From positions 310,001-374,000 of the forward strand of contig NZ_BOQP01000017.1 in assembly GCF_018332715.1 (NCBI RefSeq): a stretch of 64,000 nucleotides of DNA. Direction: 5' to 3'. Position numbers and translations under genes: made by a program. This document shows positions 43,049 to 51,508 of this stretch, one piece after another. The notes beneath the pieces are model-generated. The model did no database searches. It had not been told where the DNA came from and saw nothing but the letters and a program-made list of their open reading frames with translations. How positions within the stretch are numbered: the stretch's first letter is position 1; each line of letters begins with the position of its first letter. The stretch is from Winogradskya consettensis. Its GTDB lineage: Bacteria > Actinomycetota > Actinomycetes > Mycobacteriales > Micromonosporaceae.

Positions 43049-43714
43049 CTATTTGTTGATCAGGCGGTAGAGGACGCAGTCGCGCTGAGGCCAGTCCTGC
43101 GGCACGGTCGGGTGGATGAAGTCGTCGGCCGGGTCATATCTCATGCCGATCTTCTCCATGACCCGCCGCGACGCCACATCCTCCCTGGTAGTAAGCGCAA
43201 CCAACGCCCCCAGCCCCAACCCACCCACACCCCGCCCATCCCCCACGGCCACGCCCACACCCGGACCACCCACACCCGGACCACCGACGCCCGGACCACC
43301 CACGCCCGGACCGCTACCAGCCGGACCGCTACCAGCCGGACCACCCACAGCCGGAGGGGAGAAGGCGTAGGCGATTGCGGCGCAGCCGGCTTCCGGTGCT
43401 AAGCCCTGCCCCCGGTAAGCAGGAGCGATCCGCCAGCCGATCTCCACGGCAGGAGCGAACAGCAGCGTTTCCGGAACAGGCCGAATCCCGACAAAGCCGC
43501 AGAAGTCGCCAGTCGCCACCAGCTCCACAGCCCAGAAACCCCACCCCCGCGAGTCGATCGCCGCCGAGAGCCGGTCCGCCATCGCGTCGCTCCGGTCGGC
43601 AGACAGTGTGGCCGGGAAGTGGCGCATGACCACCGGGTCGGCGTTCATCGCGGCGAACGGGGCGCGGTCGGACGGGCGCCACCGGCGCAGCAGGAGGCGG
43701 TCGGTGTGCAGCAT
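43049..43714 (-). CDS. GNAT acetyltransferase with a repeat insertion
   Basis: A 221-residue RimJ/RimL-type GNAT protein: MLHTDRLLLRRWRPSDRAPF at the start, VEIGWRIAPAYRGQGLAPEA as the acetyl-CoA-binding loop (residues about 92-111) and VASRRVMEKIGMRY as the last conserved block. Between them (about residues 122-160) lies a Gly/Pro/Val tract of five-residue repeats (GPGVG, GPAGS) encoded by six 15-bp units. This interrupts the fold near beta-5/alpha-4, probably as a surface loop. ATG 43714 matches the family start; the frame upstream to 43780 has no similarity. The substrate may be a protein N-terminus or an amine. Confidence 0.82.
   Translation of the reverse strand: MLHTDRLLLRRWRPSDRAPFAAMNADPVVMRHFPATLSADRSDAMADRLSAAIDSRGWGFWAVELVATGDFCGFVGIRPVPETLLFAPAVEIGWRIAPAYRGQGLAPEAGCAAIAYAFSPPAVGGPAGSGPAGSGPGVGGPGVGGPGVGGPGVGVAVGDGRGVGGLGLGALVALTTREDVASRRVMEKIGMRYDPADDFIHPTVPQDWPQRDCVLYRLINK
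43261..43350. repeat. In-frame 15-bp minisatellite in the GNAT gene
   Basis: Six exact-length 15-bp units starting ccggacc (43261, 43276, 43291, 43306, 43321, 43336) encode the five-residue repeats of the acetyltransferase. Variants alternate between accaccc-type and accgcta-type cores. Copy-number change keeps the frame. Confidence 0.88.
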
Positions 43715-43768
43715 GGTGATGTGTCCCTGGTGGGTAACGTCACGGTCCGTCCGGGGCCCGTGACGGGT

Positions 43769-43774
43769 TAGCGT
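43769..43774 (+). promoter_or_regulatory. -10 box of a leaderless promoter
   Basis: TAGCGT lies 6 nt before the ATG at 43781 (spacer CGTCAA) with no Shine-Dalgarno. Confidence 0.5.
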
Positions 43775-43780
43775 CGTCAA

Positions 43781-44617
43781 ATGAAGATCGCGGTGACGGG
43801 TGGGTCAGGGTTTATCGGGTCGGCGGTGGTGGCGGAGCTGGTTTCGGCGGGGCATGAGGTCATTGCGCTGGTGCGCAGTGCCGGGGCCGCGGGGAAGGTC
43901 GGCGAGCTCGGGGCGCGGGCAGCTGTCGGGGACCTGTTCGAGCCGGGATGGGCTGCGGAGCAGTTCAAGAAGGCCGATGCCGTGGCGCATCTCGCTGCGA
44001 CCGGGGACGCGGAGACCGCGCTGCTGGACAGGAACGTGCTCGAGGCCGCGCGCAGGGCCGGGAAGCCGTATGTGCACACCAGTGGGATCTGGCTGTGGGG
44101 TGACAACACCTCGATCACCGAGGAGTCGCCGGTTCAGCCGCCGGCGCTCACCGCCTGGCGCATCCCCGTCGAGGAGGCCGTGCTCACGTCCGGGCTCGTC
44201 GTGACGATCATTGCGCCGGGCGTTGTCTACGGGCACGGCGGTGGGATGGTCGTCGAGGGGTTCGCTGCTGCGCGTACCCCCGAGGGGAAGGTGCCGTTGG
44301 TCGGGGACGGGTCGCAGCACTGGACGACCGTGCACGTGGATGACATCGCGAAGCTGTACCGGATCGTGCTCGAGCGGGGTGAGGGGCTCGGGTATCTGAT
44401 CGGGGCGAGCGGCGACAATCCGAGCGTACGCGAGCTCGGGGAGGCATTGGGCAGCTTCGTGGCGGAGAGCGCCGAGGCCTCGCGGCAGCGGCTCGGGGGT
44501 GCCTATGCCGACGCGCTGCTGCTGGACCAGGCGGCGAGCGGGGCGAAGGCGCGGGGGCTGGGGTGGACGCCGGCGGGATCGTCGCTGGTCGAGGAGCTGC
44601 GCGGGGCGCGAATCTGA
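43781..44617 (+). CDS. NAD(P)-dependent epimerase/dehydratase family protein
   Basis: A 278-residue extended/atypical SDR. MKIAVTGGSGFIGSAVVAEL is the Rossmann motif, AVAHLAATGDAE the next conserved block, and SGIWLWGDN replaces the usual Ser/Tyr region; the YxxxK catalytic pair is not obvious, so it may be an atypical SDR (NmrA-like or reductase). VVTIIAPGVVYGHGGG is the family's C-terminal substrate block. Monocistronic and divergent from the GNAT gene. The substrate is unknown. Confidence 0.83.
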   Translation: MKIAVTGGSGFIGSAVVAELVSAGHEVIALVRSAGAAGKVGELGARAAVGDLFEPGWAAEQFKKADAVAHLAATGDAETALLDRNVLEAARRAGKPYVHTSGIWLWGDNTSITEESPVQPPALTAWRIPVEEAVLTSGLVVTIIAPGVVYGHGGGMVVEGFAAARTPEGKVPLVGDGSQHWTTVHVDDIAKLYRIVLERGEGLGYLIGASGDNPSVRELGEALGSFVAESAEASRQRLGGAYADALLLDQAASGAKARGLGWTPAGSSLVEELRGARI

Positions 44618-44711
44618 GGGCTGCACCACGAATGCCACTCTTTTACGACCGGGCTGAGCGAAAACCTTCATACCGGGGCGGGTGCCGCCGATCAATCATG
44701 GCGTGAACCCC

Positions 44712-45947
44712 ATGGTGCCGATCCCGTTGCCGGGGACACAGCTCGTACATGTCGGGCGTCAGCCGATCTTCGATCAGACCGGCGATGTCGTCGCCTACGA
44801 GCTGCTGTTCCGAGGCAGCATGGACGCGATCGAGGCAGGCCGGCGCGACACGTACGCGACGAGCCAGGTCATCGTGAACGCGTTCACCGAGTTCGGCATC
44901 GACGAGGTTGTCGGGGACCGTACCTGCTTCATCAACATGACCCGGGAGTTCCTGGTCGGCGAGCTGATTCTGCCGTTCGGGCCGGAGCACGTCGTGCTGG
45001 AGGTCCTCGAGACGGTCGAGGTCGACGACGAGGTGATCGCGGGCGTGACGGAGCTGGTCGCGCAGGGTTACAAGATCGCGCTCGACGACTTCGTGTGGGG
45101 TTCGGGGCACGAGAAGCTGCTGCCGCTGGCCTCGTACGTGAAGCTCGATCTGCTCGACGGGGATCTCACACATCTCGACGAGATCGTCGCCGCGTGCCGG
45201 GCCTACCCCGACATCAAGATCGTGGCCGAGGGGCTCGAGACCGGCGAGCATCTCGCGCTCAGCAACAGGTACGGCTTCGAACTTCGCCAGGGGTACGTCC
45301 TGAGCCGCCCCCAGGTCCTGACCGCGCAGAGCCTCACCCCGTCGAAGCTGCGCCGCCTCGAACTGCTCGGCGCGCTGACCGCCCCCGACGCCGACCTGGA
45401 CAAGGTTCTGCGGATCATCGCGGGCGACCCGGCGCTGACGATGCGGGTCCTGCGGGCCAGCAACTCGGCCGCGGTGGGGGCGACGAGCCGGGTGTCCTCC
45501 GTACGCCAGGCGGTCGTCATGCTCGGTCTGCCCCACATCCGCCAGTGGGCGATGCTGATGGTGGTCGACGACGTGGCCGAGGCGACCGAGACCCAGATGG
45601 CCGACGCCCTGACCCGCGCCCGCCTCTGCGAGAACGTCGCCGCCACGTTCGGCGCCGCGGGCGACGCGGCGTTCATGGCGGGACTGATCACGGCGGTCGC
45701 GCAGATGCTCGGGATCAGCCCGGCGTCGATGGCGCACCAGTTGCCGCTGACCCCGGAGATCGAGCAGGCCCTCGAGCGGGGCACGGGGAAGATCGGGCAG
45801 GTGCTGCGGGTCGTCAACGCGTACGAGCGGGGAGATCTCAAAGAAGTTGCTGCCGCGTACGCAGGCCAGGACCTGTCCGGAACCGTGATGGCGGCGATGA
45901 AATGGTCGACGATGGCGGTGGCGGCCACCGCGCAGGGCGCCGCCTAG
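44712..45947 (+). CDS. EAL-HDOD (YuxH-like) signalling protein
   Basis: A 411-residue protein with an EAL-like domain (residues 10-195) and an HDOD domain (205-400). The EAL motif is changed to ELL (AYELLFRG), and loop 6 reads LDDFVWGSG where active phosphodiesterases have DDFGTGYSS; the later AEGLET glutamate is kept. Like other YuxH proteins it is probably inactive as a c-di-GMP phosphodiesterase and may bind the nucleotide or a protein partner. HDOD blocks include LTPSKLRRLELLGAL and VVMLGLPHIRQWAMLMV. Start is uncertain: ATG 44712, GTG 44703 and GTG 44682 are in frame. The promoter of the next gene overlaps its stop codon. Confidence 0.85.
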   Translation: MVPIPLPGTQLVHVGRQPIFDQTGDVVAYELLFRGSMDAIEAGRRDTYATSQVIVNAFTEFGIDEVVGDRTCFINMTREFLVGELILPFGPEHVVLEVLETVEVDDEVIAGVTELVAQGYKIALDDFVWGSGHEKLLPLASYVKLDLLDGDLTHLDEIVAACRAYPDIKIVAEGLETGEHLALSNRYGFELRQGYVLSRPQVLTAQSLTPSKLRRLELLGALTAPDADLDKVLRIIAGDPALTMRVLRASNSAAVGATSRVSSVRQAVVMLGLPHIRQWAMLMVVDDVAEATETQMADALTRARLCENVAATFGAAGDAAFMAGLITAVAQMLGISPASMAHQLPLTPEIEQALERGTGKIGQVLRVVNAYERGDLKEVAAAYAGQDLSGTVMAAMKWSTMAVAATAQGAA

Positions 45948-45950
45948 AAT
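45945..45950 (+). promoter_or_regulatory. -10 box overlapping the upstream stop codon
   Basis: TAGAAT begins with the TAG stop of the EAL-HDOD gene and lies 6 nt before the ATG at 45957 (spacer TTCGCG), the usual spacing of the leaderless promoters here. Confidence 0.5.
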
Positions 45951-45956
45951 TTCGCG

Positions 45957-46808
45957 ATGACCACTTTTGCGAGCCCGGTCGACCTCGCGACCCACGGCGA
46001 GTACACGATGCCGGCCACCCCGGGTCCCCTCACCGGCCGGATCACCGCGGACACCGCCGAGGCGGGCCGCTACCACCTGTACGGCGGCTGGTTCTGCCCG
46101 TGGTCACACCGGGTCGCCATCGTGCGCACCCTCGCCGGTCTCGACGACATCGTCACCATGTCGTTCGTCGGCAACGAGCGCGACGCCCGCGGCTGGGCCT
46201 TCCGCGAGCAGTACGGCCCCGACCCGGTCAACGGCTTCACCCTGCTGCGCCAGGCTTACGAGGCGACCACCCCCGGGTTCGACGGCCACGTGTCGGTCCC
46301 GGCGCTCTGGGACCGTACGACCGGCAAGATCCTCACCAACGACTCGCACGCCATGGGCATCGACCTGGCAACGCAGTTCCATCACCTCGCCAAGCCCCTG
46401 ATCGCGACGTACCCGGCCGAGCTCGCGGACGAGATCGAAGAACTGGACCGCCGGCTCGGCCCGGCGGTCACGTACGGCGCCGGCAAGGCGACCACCCCCG
46501 GACCTGCCCGCGACACCCTGCTGGCCACGTTCCAGCAGCTCGACGATCGCCTCGCCCAGCAGCGTTACCTGCTCGGCGACCAGGTCACCGAGGCGGACAT
46601 CCGGCTCTGGGTCCGCCTGGTCCGCTACGACGCCGGCCCCAACGCCCACCGCACGATCAACCCCGGCCTGGCGGCCTACCCGAACCTCTGGGCGTACGCC
46701 CGGGACCTCTACGCCATCCCGGCGTTCCGCGACACGACGGACTTCACCACGTTCACGGCCCCCGGCGCGCAGGTCCCGGACTGGTCGGAACCCGCCGCCC
46801 GCCACTGA
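45957..46808 (+). CDS. GST-fold glutathionyl-hydroquinone-reductase-like protein
   Basis: A 283-residue protein of the ECM4/YqjG family, which is active as S-glutathionyl-(or mycothiyl-)hydroquinone reductase. The thioredoxin-fold part has the active site GGWFCPWSHR with a single nucleophile Cys47; VSVPALWDRTTGKILTNDSH follows, and the helical GST C-domain has RYLLGDQVTEADIRLWVRLVRYD. In an organism that makes mycothiol rather than glutathione, the co-substrate would be mycothiol; this is inferred. It may also take part in chlorinated-aromatic detoxification. Confidence 0.83.
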   Translation: MTTFASPVDLATHGEYTMPATPGPLTGRITADTAEAGRYHLYGGWFCPWSHRVAIVRTLAGLDDIVTMSFVGNERDARGWAFREQYGPDPVNGFTLLRQAYEATTPGFDGHVSVPALWDRTTGKILTNDSHAMGIDLATQFHHLAKPLIATYPAELADEIEELDRRLGPAVTYGAGKATTPGPARDTLLATFQQLDDRLAQQRYLLGDQVTEADIRLWVRLVRYDAGPNAHRTINPGLAAYPNLWAYARDLYAIPAFRDTTDFTTFTAPGAQVPDWSEPAARH

Positions 46809-46809
46809 G

Positions 46810-46897
46810 CCCGGTCCCGCCGCCCGGTCACGCCGCCGGTCACGCCGCCCGGTCCCGCCGCCGGTCACGCCGCCCGGTCCCTCCGCCGGTCACGCCG
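46810..46897. repeat. Alternating 12/13-bp minisatellite at convergent gene ends
   Basis: Seven units of the type (c)ccggtcacgccg or cccggtcccgccg, with lengths 13, 13, 12, 13, 12, 13 and 12, fill the gap between the GST-like gene and the response regulator. The last unit runs into the final codons of the regulator, whose stop is at 46890-46892. Confidence 0.85.
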
Positions 46898-47555
46898 GAG
46901 CGACCAGGCGGAACCCGACGCCGCGGCGGTTCTCGATCCAGGCCGGGTCGCCCAGTTTGCGCCGCAGGCTGGCGACGTGGAAGTCGAGCGTCTTGCCCGG
47001 CCCGGTGAACGCCGGGCCCCAGACGGTCTCCAGGATGTGCCGCCGGGCCACGACGGCGCCCGGGTCCTCGGCGAGCAGCAGGAGCAGGTCGTACTCCTTG
47101 GGGCTGAGCGACACGGGCAGGCGGTGCAGGCGGACGTCATGGGTGCGGGTGTCGATGGCGAGCGGGCCGCAGGAGCGCACCGGGTCGTCGGCCGCGGGCG
47201 GCACCGGGCGGGTGCGGCGGTCCACCGCGCGCATCCGCGCGACCAGCTCGCGCACGCTGAACGGTTTCGGCAGGTAGTCGTCGGCGCCGAGTTCGAGGCC
47301 GAGCACCCGGTCGGCCTCGTCGCCGCGCGCGGTGAGCATGATCAGCGGCGTGTCGCGGCCCCGGCGCAGCTGCCGGCAGACCTCGATGCCATCGATGTCA
47401 GGCAGCCCGAGATCGAGCAGCACCATGTCCGTGGGCGCGGCGGCGAGCGCGGCGGCGCCGGTGGCGACGTGATCGGCGACGATGCCGTATCGCGCCAGGC
47501 CGTCGACCAACGGCTCGGCGATGGACTCGTCGTCCTCAACCAGCAAGACCCTCAT
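46890..47555 (-). CDS. OmpR/PhoB-family response regulator (orphan)
   Basis: A 221-residue two-component regulator. The receiver has the acidic pair in LLVEDDES, the phospho-acceptor Asp48 in VLLDLGLPD, the Thr of LTARGDEAD and Lys97 in YLPKPFS. The C-terminal winged helix starts with LSPKEYDLLLLLAEDPG and ends with RRGVGFRLV. No histidine kinase gene adjoins it, so its partner must be elsewhere. It is divergent from the GGDEF-EAL gene with 67 nt between start codons and could regulate it. The end of the gene is inside a minisatellite. Confidence 0.9.
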   Translation of the reverse strand: MRVLLVEDDESIAEPLVDGLARYGIVADHVATGAAALAAAPTDMVLLDLGLPDIDGIEVCRQLRRGRDTPLIMLTARGDEADRVLGLELGADDYLPKPFSVRELVARMRAVDRRTRPVPPAADDPVRSCGPLAIDTRTHDVRLHRLPVSLSPKEYDLLLLLAEDPGAVVARRHILETVWGPAFTGPGKTLDFHVASLRRKLGDPAWIENRRGVGFRLVAPA

Positions 47556-47622
47556 GCGCCTCAGTACGGATCACGGACCCCGCGCGGTTCAGAACGGTGG
47601 GTTTCCTGCCGATCGGACAGAG

Positions 47623-49824
47623 GTGAGCAGATCCCCCGGGCGGGTCCTACCGGTCGCGGCGTGCGCGGTCGTGCTCGTCGCGGTCGTGGGTGTCACCGCC
47701 GCGGTCCTGGACGTCGAGGGCCGCCGGGCCATCTTCTCCGCGACGCTGCTGGTGCTGGACGCCTTCGGAGCCGTGTACTTCTTCCGGGCCGCCCGGCGCA
47801 GCCCGTACCCGTCGTCCTGGCGGCTCGCCGGCCTGAGCCGCATCGCCGCGATCGCCGCGGGGGTCACCCTGGCGGTCTCCTCGGTCAACGGTTCCGAGGC
47901 GTTGTGGTGGACGGGCACCGTCCTGCGGATGCTGATGTTCGGGCTGATCTCCGCGGGTGCCGTCATCAGCCGCATGGTGGATCTCTCCGGGCGCCGCAGG
48001 TACGCGTTCGGCGCCGAGCTGCTGACCGTGCTGGCCAGCGGTTTCATGCTGACCTGGTACTTCGCGCTGGACCCGCTGATCGAGCACTGGGAGCCGGGCC
48101 CGCTGTGGGTGGCGACCATCGGCTACACGATCGGTGACCTGCTCATGCTCGTCTCGGCCAGCGCGCTGCTGCTCGGGGGTGCCGTGCCCCGGCTCACCCA
48201 CCCGGTCACGCCGCTGGTGTTCGGCATGCTCGCCTACCTGGTCACCGACGCGATCTGGTCGGCGTTGGCGGTCCGCGGCCTGCACCCGGAGTCGTCGCTG
48301 GTGCTGGGCTGCGGCATCCTGCTCGCCACGGCGCTGATCACGCTGTCGCCGATCCTGATCAGCACCGGATCGCGCTCACCGGTCGTGCGTCAACGGCTGA
48401 CCGGCCAACCGGCGTGGTCGGCGCGGCTCCCGCTGCTCGCCCTGGTGTTCGGCGGCGGCCTCATGCTGATCGTCACCGTCCGCGAGGACCACATCCTGCT
48501 CTGGGGCGGCCTGGTGCTGGGCCTGATCGTGATGACCACCTCGATCATGCTGCGCCAGGTGATCTCGCTGCGCGACAGCCGCGACCTGATCGTCTCCGAC
48601 GTCCTCACCGGCCTCGCCAACCGCACCGGCCTCGACAACGCCATCACCCGCAGCCTGCGCCGCCACGAACACGGCACCCTCATGCTCATCGACCTCGACG
48701 GCTTCAAACTCGTCAACGACGCCTACGGCCACCCCGCCGGCGACCACATGCTCACCACCTTCGCCCACCACCTACGAGCATCCGTACGCCACACCGACAC
48801 CTGCGCCCGCATCGGCGGCGACGAATTCGCCATCTGGCTCCCCGACGCCACCGACGACACCCCCGCCATCGCCGAACGCCTGCTGCACACCCCCACCGTC
48901 GCCCTCGACGACGACACCGTCCCCATCCGCGCCTCGATCGGCCTCGCCCCCACCACCGACGCCGACGACACCGTCAAAGACCTCATGCGCCGCGCCGACC
49001 TCGCCATGTACCACGCCAAACGCGCCGGCACCCACAGCTGGACCAGATACGACCCCGCCATGACCGACCGCCGCGCCGAGGACGCCACCCTCACCGAAGA
49101 CCTCCAGCACGCCCTCGACCGCGGCGAGCTCCACGTCCTCTACCAGCCCATCGTCGACATCACCACCGGCAGAACCCTCGGCGCCGAGGCCCTGCTGCGC
49201 TGGGAACACCCGGCACGCGGGTTCATCAGCCCCGTACGGTTCATCCCGCTCGCCGAACGCAGCGGGGCGATCGCGCGTATCGGCCTGTGGGTGCTGGAAC
49301 AGGCCCTGAAGGTCCGGCCGAGCGGCAGCTACATGTCCGTCAACCTGTCACCGCGGCAGCTGCAGGACCCCACGCTCGTCCACGACGTCCTCGCGGTCCT
49401 GCACCGCACGGCCACTTCACCCTCGCGGCTCGTCCTGGAGATCACCGAATCGGCCCTCGTGGACGACACCCACGCCCCGACGTTGCAGGCGCTGCGGGAG
49501 CACGGCATCCGGGTCGCGATCGACGATTTCGGTACGGGCTACTCGTCCCTGCAGTACCTCACCCGCCTGCCCGTCGACATCCTCAAGATCGACCGCGCGT
49601 TCGTCGCGGAACTGAACGGCACACCCGAGGGCCGCGCCATCGCCGAAGCCGTCATCCGCCTCGCCCAGGTCCTGCACCTGACCACCATCGCCGAGGGCAT
49701 CGAAACCACCGACCAGGCCCTCGAACTGCAAACCCTCGGCTGCACCCGCGGCCAGGGCTACCTCTACGCCAAGCCCCTGCCCGCACACGCCCTGACCGAG
49801 GTGAGCACCGCCCCGGACGCCTGA
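47623..49824 (+). CDS. Membrane GGDEF-EAL c-di-GMP enzyme
   Basis: A 733-residue protein. Residues 1-310 hold about nine hydrophobic segments, resembling the actinobacterial membrane sensor found in CdgB/RmdB-type proteins. The GGDEF domain has an intact G398-GDEF motif in RIGGDEFAIW and an RxxD inhibitory site (R389-HTD) exactly five residues before it. The EAL domain has E522-A-L in AEALLRWEHP, the Asn of SVNLSPRQ, DDFGTGYSS and AEGIET, so both domains look active. It can make and degrade c-di-GMP, which controls development in actinobacteria. GTG 47623 is preferred; the frame upstream overlaps the divergent regulator. Confidence 0.88.
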   Translation: MSRSPGRVLPVAACAVVLVAVVGVTAAVLDVEGRRAIFSATLLVLDAFGAVYFFRAARRSPYPSSWRLAGLSRIAAIAAGVTLAVSSVNGSEALWWTGTVLRMLMFGLISAGAVISRMVDLSGRRRYAFGAELLTVLASGFMLTWYFALDPLIEHWEPGPLWVATIGYTIGDLLMLVSASALLLGGAVPRLTHPVTPLVFGMLAYLVTDAIWSALAVRGLHPESSLVLGCGILLATALITLSPILISTGSRSPVVRQRLTGQPAWSARLPLLALVFGGGLMLIVTVREDHILLWGGLVLGLIVMTTSIMLRQVISLRDSRDLIVSDVLTGLANRTGLDNAITRSLRRHEHGTLMLIDLDGFKLVNDAYGHPAGDHMLTTFAHHLRASVRHTDTCARIGGDEFAIWLPDATDDTPAIAERLLHTPTVALDDDTVPIRASIGLAPTTDADDTVKDLMRRADLAMYHAKRAGTHSWTRYDPAMTDRRAEDATLTEDLQHALDRGELHVLYQPIVDITTGRTLGAEALLRWEHPARGFISPVRFIPLAERSGAIARIGLWVLEQALKVRPSGSYMSVNLSPRQLQDPTLVHDVLAVLHRTATSPSRLVLEITESALVDDTHAPTLQALREHGIRVAIDDFGTGYSSLQYLTRLPVDILKIDRAFVAELNGTPEGRAIAEAVIRLAQVLHLTTIAEGIETTDQALELQTLGCTRGQGYLYAKPLPAHALTEVSTAPDA

Positions 49825-49831
49825 GCCGGAC

Positions 49832-50488
49832 TCAGGACAGGTCGACCCGCTCCCACGTGAACCGCGTCTTCCATTCCTCGTCGCCCGCCAGGAACGCTGC
49901 GAACGCCCCGGCGAGCTCGACCCGGTCGGCGGCCCGCGTGGCGTAGTGCCGGTCGGCGGACCCCTCCCGGTGTTCCAGGGTCAGGGCGCCGTCCGACACC
50001 AGGGACTGGATGTACACCTCGCTGTTCTCCGCTCCCCGTTCCAGGACGATGTAGTTGTTCGTCTCGCTCATCCGCCCGACCGCGGCGAGGAGCTGCTCGT
50101 GCGACGGATCAGCACACCGGAACCCCTCAGCGGACCAGAGCGTGAATGCTCCGGCACGCGCGAACGTCCGTACCACGTCGGACGAGGCGTCGAAACACAG
50201 CAACCCGTGCTGCCGCGCGAGTTCGGTAACGACCGACCGGAACTCATCGGCCCGCGAATACATGACGGACAGCAGCACACCGTCCACGACCGCGCAGGGC
50301 TCCGCGGACCAGGGGTCGTCCAGGTCGCCGACGGGATAGCGGGCGGTCAGGTCGTCGAGGAACGCGGACACCGCGGGGTGTGCGGGGCGGGGATCGGGGT
50401 CCGCGTCGATCATCACGTCGTACACCGCGAGCACCTCGTCGTCCGAGAGCGTGCGCGTCTCGAACCACACAGCCAGGTCGTAGCTCAC
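49832..50488 (-). CDS. Hypothetical two-domain protein
   Basis: A 218-residue acidic, soluble protein from GTG 50488. The first half (MSYDLAVWF..., LSVMYSRADEFRSVVTELAR, HGLLCFDASSDVV) belongs to a family I have seen among small actinobacterial proteins often near toxin-immunity loci, but I cannot name it with certainty. The second half (NNYIVLERGAENSEVYIQSL, EWKTRFTWERVDL) looks like a separate small domain used in immunity-type proteins. No toxin is adjacent. It converges with the GGDEF-EAL gene, 7 nt apart. Confidence 0.6.
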   Translation of the reverse strand: MSYDLAVWFETRTLSDDEVLAVYDVMIDADPDPRPAHPAVSAFLDDLTARYPVGDLDDPWSAEPCAVVDGVLLSVMYSRADEFRSVVTELARQHGLLCFDASSDVVRTFARAGAFTLWSAEGFRCADPSHEQLLAAVGRMSETNNYIVLERGAENSEVYIQSLVSDGALTLEHREGSADRHYATRAADRVELAGAFAAFLAGDEEWKTRFTWERVDLS

Positions 50489-50617
50489 GTCTGCATGATC
50501 GCATCCGGCGGCCACCGGGCGCACGATCCGGGCGGGGTCCGCGGGAAGCGAAGCGGAAACAGACGGCGCGTAACGTACCGTGTTTCCTTGGGGTGGGTAC
50601 GGACGCAGGGGGCTCGC

Positions 50618-51508
50618 GTGGATCTGCACACGGTGGTCGAGGTGGTGAGCCCGGCGCGGCCCGGGCAGTGGCGGCGCGGGGACGCGTGGCTGGGTGGCGG
50701 GACCGCGCTGTTCGGCGAGCCTCAGCCCGGGGTCACCCGGCTGCTGGACCTCGCCGCCAGCGGCTGGACGCCGATCACTGTCCGTGACGAAGGGCTGGAG
50801 ATCGCCGCGACCTGCACCGTCGCGGACGTCACCAGGTTCGCCGGAGCGCCCGAGTTCACCGCTTTCCACGGGCTTGCCACCGCCTGCTGCCGAGCGTTCC
50901 TCGCCAGCTTCAAGATCTGGAACGTCGCCACCGTCGGCGGCAACCTGTGCGCGGCCCTGCCCGCCGGCCCGATGATCGCCCTCACCGCAGCCCTCGACGG
51001 CGAATGCCTCATTCTCGGCCCCGCCGATCCCACCGACGGCCCCGCCGATCCCGCCGACGGCCCGGCCGGCGAAATCCCCGCCGATCCCGGTGATGGCGAC
51101 GGCGGTCCGGTCGAGCGGCGGGTGCGGGTCGTCGACTTCGTGACCGGGGACGGCAGCACGGTGTTGCGGGACGGGGAGATGCTGCGGTCCGTGACGTTGC
51201 CCCGGGCCTCGTTGACCGGGCTGACGGCGTACCGTCAAGGGTCGTTGTTCACGCACGGCCGGTCGGCCGCTCTCCTGGCGGGACGACTCACGCAGGCCGG
51301 CGGGTTCGTCCTGACCGTGACGGCGTCGACGGTGCGGCCCTATCAGCTGCGGTTCCCGGAGTTGCCGGACGAGCGGCACCTGCTGGACGAGCTCGCGGCG
51401 GCGATTCCCGATGATGCCTGGACCGATGACGTGCACGGGTTGCCCGCCTGGCGTGCGCATCTGACGCGCACGTTCGCCGCCGAGATCCGGCAGGAGCTGG
51501 CCGCATGA
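50618..51508 (+). CDS. Xanthine dehydrogenase-type FAD-binding subunit
   Basis: A 296-residue FAD-binding subunit of a molybdopterin hydroxylase (CoxM/XdhB family). WLGGGTALF and WNVATVGGNLCAALPAGPMI (residues 108-127) are FAD-binding blocks, and a CO-dehydrogenase-type C-terminal domain follows. Between them (about residues 132-160) is a Pro/Asp/Gly-rich insertion with repeated PADP and DGPA units, not expected in the family. GTG 50618 follows AGGGGG; the open frame upstream is antisense to the neighbouring gene. It overlaps the next gene by 4 nt (ATGA). Confidence 0.87.
   Translation: MDLHTVVEVVSPARPGQWRRGDAWLGGGTALFGEPQPGVTRLLDLAASGWTPITVRDEGLEIAATCTVADVTRFAGAPEFTAFHGLATACCRAFLASFKIWNVATVGGNLCAALPAGPMIALTAALDGECLILGPADPTDGPADPADGPAGEIPADPGDGDGGPVERRVRVVDFVTGDGSTVLRDGEMLRSVTLPRASLTGLTAYRQGSLFTHGRSAALLAGRLTQAGGFVLTVTASTVRPYQLRFPELPDERHLLDELAAAIPDDAWTDDVHGLPAWRAHLTRTFAAEIRQELAA

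Noticed and set aside
44682..44711. Earlier start for the EAL-HDOD gene
   Set aside because: GTG 44682 and 44703 are in frame but neither has a clear Shine-Dalgarno or a -10 at leaderless distance; kept only as alternatives.
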